DNA of 64,000 bases from Pristionchus mayeri (taxonomy: Eukaryota > Nematoda > Chromadorea > Rhabditida > Neodiplogasteridae): assembly GCA_036245805.1 (NCBI GenBank), contig BTRK01000002.1, positions 33,586,661-33,650,660 of the forward strand, given 5' to 3'. Both the position numbers and the translations under genes were made by a program. Positions 34,933 to 48,500 of this stretch are shown piece after piece. The notes under the pieces are model-generated. The model made no database searches. It saw only the letters and a program-made list of their open reading frames with translations, and was not told where the DNA came from. Position 1 is the stretch's first letter, and each line of letters begins with the position of its first letter.

Positions 34933-35877
34933 CATTACTCTATCGTTGCGTCTTCGTTTCGTACGCTCTTTCTGCACCATGCAATGAGGAAAAAAAGTTA
35001 CGGGATTCCATCGTGACCAATGGTTCAAGGACAAAGTTCGCTCACTGAATACCCTCTCAAACCTCCTGATCACATAAAGAAAGTAATTGAACGTTTCTGA
35101 CACGACTCGTTGCAATTGGATTGCTATTGGTGCCAATGGTAAAGTCAGTATTTACCGCACTGAACAGTAGTGCTTGAACTCGTATGTTTTCCACTCTTGG
35201 TGCAGTCATTTTAATCAATGATCGGTTGCGCAATAATAATATTTTTCTAGTTGATCACAGTGAATTTCGGTGTGATTCACTCCGATCATTGTCGTGGGAA
35301 ACAACTAGCAAACGAACAACACCCCTTTGTTCTTCTCTTTCCGTTAGTTCCTTCCAGAAATTTATCAACAATCTCTGATCACACACGTCGGCCGGGATTT
35401 ATTGTATCATAAATCGTCCTTCGACTTCCTCCCTTCTCCTCCTATCACGTCGCCTACACTATCTGTTCCTATCAATCTTACACTCGCGCTGTTGTTGCCT
35501 ACAACGTAGATAAAACTTATAATTTTCCGATTTAATGGTTCCAAGGACGGCTTTTCCACTCAACGTGAGGTTCGAACCCATTATCTGTTTATTTGTTAGG
35601 TTCGAACTCATTATCTGTTTAGTACCACATATTATATCTTGTCTCGATCATTGCTTAGCTGGTGGAACAGCAGCTCTCCCTCTCCGTTCACGGATCACGC
35701 GTTGCGTTGTTTTTCTCCTGTGGGAGCGAGATCGAGATCACGTCACGTGCATGTGTCAAGATGTGCGTTGCGACCGTAAAGTTGAGCGATTCCCTCAGAT
35801 TCTCGTCGATTGCCTCCCCCACCTCAACGTCTTCCCCCTATATTTCTGACATAGATATGGCTAATCAAGAAATTACT

Positions 35878-35934
35878 CTTTTCATTCTACTTGCTCTCGG
35901 TCAGAAGTTCGAGAGCGAACGCAAAATGTAAAGA
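35878..35934. repeat. Diverged hairpin-family copy
   Basis: CTCTTTTCATTCTACTTGC / GCAAAATGTAAAGA arms around CTCTCGGTCAGAAGTTCGAGAG. Confidence 0.45.
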
Positions 35935-38106
35935 TATTTCAGCCATCTCTAGTGTACGACCGTAAAGTTGAGCGACTCTCTCTGATTCTGCTCCATCTCA
36001 CTCTCTTCTCTGATCTGAATCCATCCTATTAATTATTTGAAAACTTCGAAAAACGATTCCACGGTATCTTACTTCTACACTCTCTCGCCAATACAACTGT
36101 AAAGAGTATGTAGAGGGAAGAGTTCCTAATTGCATTCTACTAGGATCAAAGATCAAAGATCGCGTAGGCGTAGCAATGCCACTAAAGTCGCCCAACTGAT
36201 GTGTCATTTGTGCCGGGGCCCGACTCATGATAGATGGACTACTTTCTTTCTCAGATGTCTCTCTCCTTCCCTCTTATTTTCATCTCTGATCTGGGCTGCC
36301 AGTGTGTTGGCCCTCACCCAGTTGCTTCGAATCTAATGTTGACTGATTTTCGCGTTCGATCTCTTGATCTGTTCGAGATTCTGGTTATGATACCTTCATT
36401 TCATAGTTTTTTTCCGATCTAATAGAAGGGTGGCAGGATGTGAGACGAAGACGTGTGTAAGAGCAAGACAGATGAGACGATCTCATAACCCAGATTTCGA
36501 ACTATAAAGTCTTGGCGAAAGTCATTTCGCGTGCTTTTCCGTGGATTGTTCAAGCGCGTTCGGGATGCTCAAACACATTTGCCCTATCGTTGCGCTACTT
36601 CAATCCAGAACAAGCAGGATTTCCGTCTGCTTCTCTCTCCTCTCTTGCTCGACTCTCTCAATTTCTCCTGCTCTCTCTATCTCTCTGCTCGTCTGCACTC
36701 TCTCAATATTGCGAGCTCTCTCGCCGAAGCTTCAAATCGTCGCCGTAACGACATCCACATTCGCTTCTTTCTCTCTCCGATCGTTTCGCGATCTTGTCTC
36801 TATCCCTGATTTTTTGTGATTTTATCGATTGCCCCTTCATGCCGCAGCTCCTATTCTAGAACCTTATCACGTATTCGAAAATATAGTCAATATTTTTCCA
36901 AAAAACTCACGAGCTCTACCAGAATTAGGTGTCTGGACTGCGCCATCCCAGAATAATTTCGAGATCTTCATAATCCCAGGAACCGCTAAGCGGCTTTGAT
37001 TGTGAGTGACACTCGCACGTTGTGTTTGTTGACCGGCACCTAGCGTCCAGTCTACTTCCGCGCCCGGTCACGGTAGCTTCCCCGAGAAACGAGCTACAGT
37101 ACCCAAAGCCTAGTACCCGTACTCCTTCTAGGGATGGCCCTTTTAGGAAATGAACGGGGAATGAGCAGTGGTGCTTTCGCAGCGTGCACTGGACACAAAC
37201 TAGCTGTTTTCTTCTCGCCTCATTCTCTGAAAGCGGCGCTTTGTTTTCTCGCCATGGTCAAAACTCGGATCATACCGAATTTTGCTCTGTCCCGAGCCAA
37301 AATTCCTGGGAATTCGCACTCTTGCAGTGTCCGCAAATCACATTTCGCACCACTTTACGCGTACTTTCCGTCACTTTTCAGCTTGTTTTGTTCGGTAGTT
37401 CGTGAGATTCTCGAACAAGTGAGTGGAGACAAATGCGAAAAACAACGAACACTCCTTCCGCTCCCAGGGTCACATATATTTTGCTGCCGGGGCGCCCGCA
37501 GCCGTCGCTTCTTCCTTTCGGCTTCTCGAATATCGCTGATGATGATGATCAATGAGCTACGGCTTCTCCCTTTGTCTCTCTCTCTCACTCGCGCGCGCCC
37601 CGCCATCACAATACTCACATATGCATATTTTGCCTCGTGCCGCCCGTGAGAGAGTAGCGGATTGTGTGACTGACGAGATACGGTCTGTGGAGAAAGGAAA
37701 GAAAAGGAATGCGGCAACTGTAGCCATTTTTGTCCAGGAGCGTCCTGCCTTTCGAGCGATACTATGATAGGCAGGATGGTATTTTCAGAATGCGTCCGCA
37801 CATTTACAAAATACGATTCTGCGTTAACGTTAGAACACTGTTGGTGCTCATCCTTCTTTTGAGATGAATAAAAGTGCATAAATTTTCACGATTCGTTAAG
37901 GCCCTTTCATACCTCAAGTCGTAAAAGGAGCCAAATCACGTACTTTTTCCTTCGTATCACCACCTCAATACACGGAATGTGCTCGTAACCTCTCGATTTC
38001 TTCCCTTATCTCCTCGTTTTTTGACCTACGCACCCCCAACCGCAAACAAACCCTGTTCGCCTGCCCGTATCATCTTTGTGTGCGCTCGGCACAGCGAGAT
38101 TACTCT

Positions 38107-38178
38107 GGCGCTCTCTTCATTTCCCATGCTCTCTCGTCGGTTAGAGGAAGCGAGAGAGCGTGCGAAATCGAGAGAGTC
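38107..38178. repeat. Hairpin-family copy
   Basis: GGCGCTCTCTTCATTTCCCA left arm; core GCTCTCTCGTCGGTTAG / AAGCGAGAGAGCGTGCG; right end GAGAGAGTCA. Confidence 0.7.
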
Positions 38179-38711
38179 ATTCAGAGGATTGATACAATTG
38201 ATGCACCCTGGCGATCTAGAGAAACGATAAGGAAGAGAAGAGAAATGAACGTTCGATAGTGTGTTTGTATTGACGATCCTATTCGTTCCTCATTCCTTAG
38301 GATTGCGTTGTTTTTGTTTCAACACTATTGAGTTTCACACTTTCTATATCTTTTTGCGCGATTGTAAACCATCATTGGTGCTTCTATATTGACCATACAA
38401 CCATAATAATTTATCAATAATGTATCAATGTGACCAATTTCCTGTCAGCAGCTAAATGAGCTGAAGGTTAGCCGCATTCTTGAATCTTTGGAACATTTCT
38501 TTCGAATGACGTGCAGTTTAGCGCGGATAAGGGAATTCCCCGGGTGGTAATAAAGAGATTGTGAAGTCAGACTGCTACTGCGGCTAGTGAATCTCTCCGA
38601 GGCCATGGGCTAAATAGCAAGTTTTCGGTGCATAGTGGGAACGGGGAAAAGCGAGACAATGGTGGCGATCGTCTACGTGCCAGTGGGTGTCAGGACGGTC
38701 TGTCGGAGAGA

Positions 38712-38784
38712 AAGACTCTCTTCATTTCGCATGATCTCTCGCCGTCAGACAAAGAGAGATAGTACGGGATATGAAGAGACTCAG
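38712..38784. repeat. Hairpin-family copy
   Basis: AAGACTCTCTTCATTTCGCA / GGGATATGAAGAGACTC arms, centre TCTCGCCGTCAGACAAAGAGAGA. Confidence 0.65.
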
Positions 38785-39430
38785 AACGGTAGGGCGCGAC
38801 AGTCCGCTAAGTATTCATTTGTTTTCGCCGAATCCTCGAACGCAAAGGACTTCGCCTTTCCTCCTCCTCTAGTCAATTCAACGCCGGTCTGTCGTGTATT
38901 TCAATATGTCTGAAGGTCCGTCTATTTTTCGCTTTTTTCCCGTCTGCTTTCGCTATTCTGGTCTATCCATCCTCTTATGAACTCGAATTATGCGCGCTTT
39001 TGACCCCATCATCCGCAATTTGCTCTACTGTCAGTTTCCTCCGAGTAATAGGCCGATTTCTATGCGGCACGCCTTCGAATTTCGCGGTTCTTCATTGAGT
39101 TGCTGCTCTATTTTCGACGTTTCAGTCGCCGCTCCACCGCTGAGAGATCTCCTTTGGAGATGACAACGAGTTTGCACGGCAGAGCGCGCAGTGAGCAAAC
39201 CCATTTGCGGCTTTTGTTGCGTGAAGAAAACAGGGATGGTTTCGCAAGAGATGACTGCCTCCAGCCTGCATTCTTTTACCGGTCTAACGGACGAAAAGCA
39301 GAAAACACCAGCTGGATTATCTCCTCTTTGCAAAATGAGCGCAAACACCAAAATTTAGAAAAAACAACGCATCATTTTTAGGAACCAGTACATCATGTTT
39401 TATTTTAATAATTGAATTTAATAATTGCAG

Positions 39431-39527
39431 TGTTCCATCTCGGGGACGCGCGACGGTCGTTGACGATCAGCGACGCTGAAGACGACGTCGATAGGATGAA
39501 GGAGATGCTCGAGGCAAGGGCCAGGAG
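39431..39527 (+). CDS. pde-3: pde-3 exon
   Basis: TTTAATAATTGCAG acceptor, GTGAGA donor. Reads FHLGDARRSLTISDAEDD then VDRMKEMLEARAR; needs two bases from an earlier exon and leaves phase 2. Acidic and helical in character. First exon I am confident of. Confidence 0.8.
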
Positions 39528-42500
39528 GTGAGACAGGAAGAAGAAGGGGAAAACACGGGAAAGGGATTCGAAAATCCTAGAATGTTGTATTTATTGAATT
39601 TTTAACTGATTTTTTAAGTTGCTAAAAAATCGCTGAAAAGCATGCCCACACTGATTTCGTTATAGAACTATGCAAAGAACGAGTTTCTAATCGGTTTCAG
39701 ATTGATACATTATTTATGTTTATTAAAACAAACTAACGTAATTGCGGTTCAACAAGTGTTCAAAGTCGGCCTCCGATGGATGAGATGGTGGTATATCAAA
39801 ATAAATACAAATTAATCCATGCTAGAAAAAACGCTTACTTGTTTTCCAAAACATCATACTGCTAAGGATTTAAGTTCGCTGTAAAACAACACGTTCTAGA
39901 TAAAGATATTGATGACCATACGCATTTCAATGAGTTACGTTTCAACTACTATTGAAATCCTGAAGTCCGAGATGATTGTGATAAACTTCCGCTTAGCAAG
40001 ATTAATGAAATCAAACATAAAAACTGCAAAACGGATATGAATAAAATGATATCCAAATAATCGATAATAACACAGGGAGATGCACGAGAAGCTCGAGCAT
40101 GTTAATAATCAGATGTTTTCACTGATATTTCTAATTGTACATTGAATAATATAATTATTAAACCTATTTATTTATTTATGCATATATTTAATTGCAGGGA
40201 GATGCACGAAAAGCTGAAACTGCGCAGGACGAGTCTGCCCGCCAGCGCCTTCTCCGTCTCCCAGAACAAAGTGAACAAGGTACATTTTCATGCGTTGTCT
40301 CATACGTAAAATTCTCCATTACGCTTCAACATATATTCAAAGCCAATGAACCACTGAATAATTTAATTTTTTTTTCTTTAAAATCTCCCTATCGATTTCG
40401 ACCCAAAGATCTCTCCTCGAATAGTACCCACTCAATCACTGCGGGCAACTTTCGAAGGAATCTTATTAGCTCCAATCCGGGCGTTTCTCGTTTCATCCCC
40501 GCTGAACGCCACTTGTTCTTTCACTACGATCGTTCAAGTATTGATGCCCTGACTCGTCTTCTCTCTCTGGTTGAGAATGCCCCTCTTTTGTGCAAGTGCA
40601 GTAGCCACAGAAACCCTCATCATGTTTGCGGTGTTGATCTGTAGTCATCGATAGGGGGCTCTTGCGCGTAAGTCTTATCACCGGATTGTCACTGATAAGC
40701 CGCGCTTTATATCCCTTTACCGCTTGTGTAAAGACGTAGGCAACTCTCGGAATGTCTGCATCACTTCTTCCTAGAATTCGAAATTTGGATTATTCGTATC
40801 CTCATTCACCACACTATATCACCGCCAGAGAGATAGGGAGAGTGTCAAATGAAGCTACGCCTACCCGAATTTCAAACTCTACTTTTCCTACACGATCTCT
40901 GATGTTTTCTTAGCGCCGTAGTCCACTTTCAAAAGTAGAGTACGCCACTCGGGTTCTCCCAACCTTTCCTGTGTTCGCCTATACCCAATTGGAGACATCT
41001 TTATGATTTAGCAATGTACCATTATACGTGCGATTTGCGGTTATTGTTATCATGTAATCAGAAGGGGACGTGTAAAAAACGAAAAGTTCCCTCACACCAA
41101 ACATTCCTTGTAAACATTGTGATCGCTAGCGAGCGAGGGGGGAAGAGAGCATCGCTCTCTCCTCTCTCCTCCTCCTTTGTCCCACTCTATTTCTCTCCCT
41201 AACCTGAAAAGAAAATTGTTGAATACCATGCGAGAGTGCCCATAGAACCGACTTTTACGAGTTTTCCTCCTCCTCTCCCTGTCGTACGTGCATGGTGTCA
41301 GAATGATTGTTGCCGCGTGACGGGTGTTTCTAATTTTTTCTCCGCTTTCGAGACATGAATTTTGGTAGATCGATAGAGCCACGCAAATTGAAAGCCCATC
41401 GAGTTCAAGCTCGTAGAGTTCACTTGGTGAAACTTTCGTAGAAGACAGCTCGAGACATGGAAAAACTGAATCACCCCGTGCGTCAAGGCCATGGATAATG
41501 TTGTTGAATAGTATATAGTGCAATTATTATATGAGAAAGTTCTGAATGTAAAAATGTGAGTCTGTTTTGCATCTACTGCATGGGAAATGCCAAGTTGGAG
41601 AGAACACGCGATTTTCAACCTTTAGACGAGAGGGCTTCCGTATCCCATCCATCTTTTCTTCATTGAAATCGCACTCCATCATCCTTCCTGATACTATAGC
41701 GACATGGTAGATATTTTTAAGCGACTTGTAGATAACGATAAATAGAAGTCTACTCACATTTGGCACTTATTCATTAAAGCACGTTTCACTAGCTTTTCCT
41801 TTTGACTGTTTTTATACTCTTGCGTCTTCTCGTTCATCAACACTTGCTTCATTTCGGTGTTTTCCGACAATCCAGAAACATATCACGAACGCATTCAGCA
41901 GATAGATTATCGTTGTCTTGTTGGCAAGTGAGTTTCGTGCGAAAAAGGAACAGCTCATTGGGATTCATAAAATGCTAGCTGTCACTATCATTGATTCATA
42001 TTTCGGCATTAAGCTCCCTCCAATCTTTGATCCCTCTGGGGGGACGGATTTGCATCCCTTCATTTACCGTCAACTCTCGCCAGTCATACCAAGCACGCAA
42101 AATTAAGAGGATCATTCCTTGCTAACCCATTCCTAATTCTCCCTGATCTCCATGTCTACTCTAGTTCACGGGCTTCCGCATGCGTGAGCAATCGCAGTTT
42201 ATCTTGCTGTTTTCATGTATTTCTCGAGCAAAAATTCCCAGAATAAGGAGGTTTCCTTTCTCCCTGGGGCAGTTCCGGCCACTACTGGAAACTGTTCATA
42301 TTTTTAGTTTTTACTTTCTTTACGCGATTAGCGATTTCTGCATGATACTAGGAAGGTTCTAGGGATGGCTTCAAAAGATGATCTACATTCTGCATGTTCT
42401 TTCGTCTGTCAGACGTATGAGATAACTCGAAGAATGAAGAAGAGTCATTTCTTGCGAAGCCGTCCATAGAAGGTTCTTCTCGAAATCTCCTCATTGGCGT

Positions 42501-45500
42501 CGTCTAGCGCAGTCGGTAGAAACGCCAGCCCATTCAACGAGCTATTCAATACTCGATATCTGAGCGTGTGTGAAACAGACAGCGAGCGAACCGCATTACC
42601 TTTGATTGCCTGACTCGTGTTATAGCGTCAGAAGCAAAACTCTTATCGACCATTTCTGCCTTTTTCTCGAAGAATTCTAGCATAATATTGCTTGTTTTCT
42701 TTCGCGCAAACGACCAAAAACCTAAAATTCTCATTATTGATGGCTTCGCTAGAAATTTTTTCTTAATTCGGCGTCTTCTCTGACCGGTGAGAGCAGGAAA
42801 ATGAAGAGCGTCATTGCTTGCCAAGCCATCAATAATTCTCATTAGTGTTCCATTGCGCAGCTGAGTATTGTCCGGGATCGCCGAATGCTCGGCTATTTTC
42901 CTGCCAAATGCTTTCTCATTTTTTAAATTGCTCTCTCTCCTGTTTTCGCGCTCTCATTCCCCTTCCCAATCGCTCTGCGTGAGGTTTTACGCGATTATGT
43001 GCGGCGAAGCGCGGATACTGTAGGATGACGAGAATGATACCGTAGGTACTACTCGGAATAGGAATGGCTTATCGAGAACTGACTTTCTCGATCTGGATTA
43101 TCTCTTGCCGAACAGCACACAAAGTTAAGAGAGTCCGTTTCTGCGAAGTCGTTCCTAGTTCACAAGTTCACCATTCCATTTGTCATTGTCCGCAAGTGCG
43201 AACCTCCACTCCCCATTGATATCTTGCGGGAAAGTGATCACGAATTCCGGAAGTAAATTTTGCGATGAATGGGGCATAATGAATGAGCTTCCTTGAATGA
43301 TGCTATACGGTGGCAGACACAATTCACTGTGCTAGCAAGCTCGCAGTTTTTTGTACAATGTTCAAACTTTCTTATTCGAATTCTCATTCTTTATTCCCCA
43401 ACAATGTCATGGGACGGGAGTGACGTATTGAGGAGGTTGGGTGTTATTGCAGGATCTGGCTAGTGGGGTGGTGAGCATATGAGGCATTGGATACGGTTAA
43501 TCACATGAACGGATATTAATCATGTAACCATTGGGTGTTCTCTAGCTGATTTTTCGCAGTCTGGTTCTGCCTTTTTCCGATGAAAGAAACATCTGTTGAA
43601 TAACTAGGTAATGTGGATAACAATTGGCTCGAGCCTTTTACTGTCAATGCGAACATTTTATCATAAGAAAGCAGTCTTTGCTTGTTCAATTATTGCTATT
43701 TCCGGTTTGGTTCGAAATGATAAGGCACATATCTGTCGTATTACTTGTTAATCCGGATAATACATCGCGTGCGCAAATATCTCCGTATTTCGACACACAC
43801 ACATTCCAATAATTTCTGATTTGTCGTTTGATTCCAACTGCGATAAGCCGATATCTGCAGACAAATTTCACAAAGAGTTAATCACTCACGAGTGTCGTGT
43901 AACTCCGATATTGCAAAAATGAGTGAGAACGAAGCAAATATTTATTCACTAGCTCTATTTATCTCACTCCTACATTTTTCAATTAAAAATGAATGTTATC
44001 GGACAATCATTTGTTCGTGTTCAATTATTGCTATAGCTTGTCTGAATATGTGGCAAACATCTGTTGAAATATCCTGCTAACACGGTTAATAACTTGCGTG
44101 CGCACATGTCTCGTCGTAATGAAGAAATCGCTATCACGAGCGGTCTCTAAAACCGCCTCTGGAATCTTCTAATTCCCTCCCTCATTCCACATCTTTCTCC
44201 TTCCAGAGTCTCTCCAACTCCAATATCGCCGAGGCTCGTGGAATCATTGCTGATATGCTGGCGGAGCGAGACATACCCTCACAAGTACTATCATTTTTCA
44301 TATTTTCAAGAGCTCGAACTTAGTTAGATTTCTTCATTTCAATAATTCTCTCGACCGTATGGATCGAACCTTGATGTTTTGAATTTACGAAAATAAATTT
44401 CAGGTTGCTTCGGGTCTGCGGGCAGTCTCTTCACTGTTGCAGCCTCCTCCGGTAATTCATATGTTTTGCAACAACACGGAAGTTATTCGCTATTTCGCAG
44501 CGTGTAGGGTTTACATAATCCTATCTCACTAGACATTTTTGGTCAGTTACTCATGGTACTGTTTGGAAGAGTTGGAAACAGTATTTTTTTCAGAACCTTA
44601 TTCTCTGGAAAAACTCGTCCTTTCAAATGATCCAATCGACCGTGATATCAGAGCGACTAGGGAAAGAGGCTCTTTTAATTCATCCATGTTCTTCGATTCC
44701 TTGTATTGCCCGCTCACTGCTCGCATCATTATCATCCTTTTGTCCACTGTTTTTCCCGCGACCTGAAATTTCCTCACGCCCCGGTTTTAGGGACTAGCAA
44801 GCACGATGTCTGCAAAAATTCGGCGCTCTGAACGCCTCGCGTTTTCTCATAAACTTCGCTCGCTCGATGGCAAACTTTTTGCGCGTCTGCGCTCACTTTT
44901 TCATAACATGGTGAGTTCAGACAGAGCATAAACTAAGTATTATGTGTGCAAAAAGTTTTTCGTCTGCAACCTTCAAAATATGCTTTCGAAAAAATGAAAT
45001 TCTGCCTATTCAGACACATTCCTGGACATCGCACGACTTCGGCCTTCCCAACGTCGTTGAGGACCCGCTCTCCGGCGACCCGATCCAAGTCCAGAACAAC
45101 GTAAGTCGTTTTACAATCCGATTTGTCGCCTTTTCGGCGTTCATTTTCCTAATTTTCACCGAGTCAGACACTGCTCAACTGCGTCGTGTGAAGTTCGAAC
45201 CACCAAACTTCAGGAATATTGAAATGAGGATGTGATGGAAGACCGCCATCAAAATGTCTAATGCACTCTATCATAAATGCACTCCCTCATTCGGTCGGAA
45301 AAACTAGAGTGTAGGCTAGAGAGGAGTTCTCACTGGACACTTGACCATATTTCGAGCACTTCATTCCGAACACCCCCCATCCTGTACGAAACAAGAACGG
45401 TTCATGGAAACCAGATTGAAGTTCAGTATGTATGCTTGTCTGTGAGCAGAATGAGAAGATTCTATTCCTAGATGTATCTTCCTCTGGAGGGAATATATAG

Positions 45501-48500
45501 TTGGTAGACTAGAGAGAACTTTGTTCCTGGATGTACGGCAAGTTCACCCTTATGGTTTTCTGAACTTTCGGAGAAAGAAACTCGAACTTTATCAAACAAT
45601 AAGGAAGGTATTGATCATTAATTGGAGTCGTAATATCACCTTCAATTGATATGCTGTAGTCTGTGTGCATTATGAGAACACATGTTATTCCGGGATGCAT
45701 CGTCGTTATAATATTTCCATCTGAGTCTTCTTTCTAGTCTCTGCTGTGTTCCACAAATCCGGGAAGCCCCATTCCTTCACCTTTACGAGGTCTCTCGTGA
45801 TTCGCAGGAAAGCTGCACACATACAAATTGCCCGCGCATACGCACTCTCCTAATGATTCAAAACAACTCGCCCCGAAGACGTCAGCGACGAGAGAAGGAT
45901 TCTGACACTTTCTTCCTCCTCCTCTCCCTCTATCCGCCTTCTCTCCCCTGCGCGGGAGTTTCTCTCGTGATCCTCTCTACTTATGCCCGCAATTCGACGA
46001 GGTGTTTCCATCTCTCGTCACTCTTATTTGCCAAAGTGTTTCACTGCCCAATTTCCTGAGCCGAATCCCTGATCTCTTCATCTCTGCCAGACAAAATACT
46101 CTCGTCTGGGATCCATTCCCGTTCTCGTCTCTCATATTTATTTCCTTACACTTCCCAATTGACCTGTGGTCCAATGATTTCCGCAAATGCACTAGATCAT
46201 TCAGCATATCAGCGATATTTTAGAAGATCGCATCACTATATGCATCGATCATTGCCCTTCCGAAAATAATTACTGGCTGACTTTTGATGAACATTTAGTC
46301 ATCTAGTGATCGCAAATCACCCGTTCCGTCTGCATGTCTACTGCTCCCCTGTAATTAGCGAACGTGTATTTCTATAGTTGTTGTACACACATAATAGGGA
46401 GGGTGTATAGTGTCTTCCGAGAAAATACTAAATCCTCATTAGCCTCTTCTAGTAATGATTGGAGGCGAGATAGCATGGGAAAAGAAGAGAGTCTTAGATC
46501 TTCGATCGCCTCCTCCTTCTCCTCTCTATTCACCGAATAAAGCATCAAATTCCTCCCTCAGTCGTCACAAAAGTCAGGCGGCTTATACTTGACTCTACGC
46601 GTACTTTATACTCATCCCTTGCTCAGAGATAGCTTCTCCAGAAGCAGACTCTCTTCATTCTGCGTGCTCTCTCGCCGGCGAGATCTACTAGAGATACGCC
46701 ATCTCTAGTAGACATCTCAGCCCTCGCGTGTCAAGTACTCCTCCTTGCAGCAACCCCCTCTCTCTACTCTAGACTCCCTTGCAAGAAAACACGCAGCAAA
46801 CTAGAAATCCTCTGTCTTGTTTTCAATTGAGCGCGGGAATTTTCGCTTGATATTGGAAGCAATTTACTCTGCTTATGGGAGCCATATTGCTCGCGAGCGC
46901 GCGGAATCGAATTATGCATTCTACGGGTGGATGAATGCAGACTCAGGGTGTGCAAAAAATTATGATCTCTTCATTCCGCATACTCTCTCGCACTGTCTGA
47001 CCGGCGAGAGAGTATGCGGAATGAAGAGATCGGAAAATTTTTGCACGGCCCAGATCGCTGAGAAAATGCGGATTGTTTGTGTTGCCGCCGTCCAATGGTC
47101 TTAGCATCTGCAGCGATTTTAATTATTCCCTGCATAAATAAGTCACTCCTTCTGGGTGGTATGGTGTGTTAATAGCAGGTCGTAAGCAGTGGTGTAGCTA
47201 TAAAAACCAAGCCATTCTATCTGTGTACAGGTTCTGCAACTAGTACCGTGGCTTTCTAAGAAACTAGTCTATTCATTTTGCGCGCTCTCTCCCCTGCCTG
47301 AGTGGTTAGAGATAACGCAGATTGGAGAGTGTCGTTGCTTTAGAAGTCTTCCCAACTGGTACGCTTCAATACCCAACCCGTTCCTTCTTTCTCATCTGCA
47401 GCTCATGCTCAATACAGCTGCAACTCGAATTCATCGAAAGTCAGCGCAGGTTCACCTGTATTCACGAAACCTTTTCGCCTACCTTAGGCAGCAATTACTC
47501 ACTCGTCTCCCCTTCTCATTCCACCCTATCCTTCCACTTGGTCTCCCAATCTCTGCACCACTCTAGTCGTAGTCTGAATACATTTACTCCGACCATTTAT
47601 TATGACCTGAATTTGTTGTGCGCGCAACGCCTTCTAGCTTGTTTTCATGCTGAAAATCTGACGAGATAAGCGTCATTTCGACATGAAGCAGCGATAATTT
47701 ATCTTCTTGCCTGTAAAAACTGTCTCAATTACGTAAAGCGCCGCCTCGTCATGCACATATTTTAGTTCCAATTCTGACGAGATTATTTTATAGTTCTGCG
47801 CAATTCCAACGGTACCATTCACCTTCAAACTCCCCACTCCGATTTCTTTTTATCCTGAAACTCAACTGCCTCGATCGCGTGATAGTGCCTTCTCATATAA
47901 CCAGGACATAATATCTAGCATTTTTCATGCTATCCCTATCTCTGAACAGAAAGAATCTAGTTTAACACACAAGGTAACGTACACGGACCACTTGAGCTCA
48001 TATAACACACTATCTGAGATAATCGGAATAGACTTGGCACTGACCGAAAATTCCAATTCCTGCTGACTTCACCAGTAGGTCGGCCTCCACGAGGGAAACC
48101 GACGAGCATCGGCAGAATGTCGATCCGCATCCGCGCGGGCGGGGCGCGGAATTTCAAAAATTAACTACGGTAGCTTCGAAATTTTAAAAGCGACTCCTAT
48201 GACTGCGGCGGTAGGGGCGCTGCATCCCTCGACAAATTCTAAGACTTTTTTACTCCGGAGAGTTTTTCGATCAGATTCCATCTAACGCCTGAAATCGATA
48301 ATTCCACTTTTAGTTCGTACATGAAAGCAGTTCCCCAGAAATTTTTCAAGAACTCCCCTAAATATTATTGGTGATCTAGCTTCTGCTTGACTCGATACAT
48401 TCTCCCGTAGAACAGCGCGATTCAACAAGACGCGTAAGTTGGTCAAAATCAATTTTGAATGAATTATGGTGTAATTTTTGGGTTACGGTATGCGAGTGCG

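Larger units (their letters stand above)
32805..39430. other. Stretch before the first secure pde-3 exon, intron-like
   Basis: No secure exon. Holds hairpin-family copies at 34858, 38107 and 38712, weaker ones near 34160 and 35878, and CT/GA-rich tracts at 36640-36720. Opposed overlapping ORFs of about 170 codons at 37134-37649 (+) and 37355-37879 (-) have no recognisable domains. Confidence 0.5.

Noticed and set aside
35560..35620. Two GGTTCGAAC motifs resembling tRNA B boxes
   Set aside because: They lie in a short direct repeat (GGTTCGAACCCATTATCTG / GGTTCGAACTCATTATCTG) without any cloverleaf.
37134..37879. Opposed 171- and 174-codon ORFs
   Set aside because: They overlap on opposite strands, contain low-complexity serine/arginine runs and have no recognisable motif.
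42496..42545. tRNA A-box-like sequence TAGCGCAGTCGGTAGA
   Set aside because: No B box, anticodon arm or matching acceptor stem follows, so it is not a tRNA gene.
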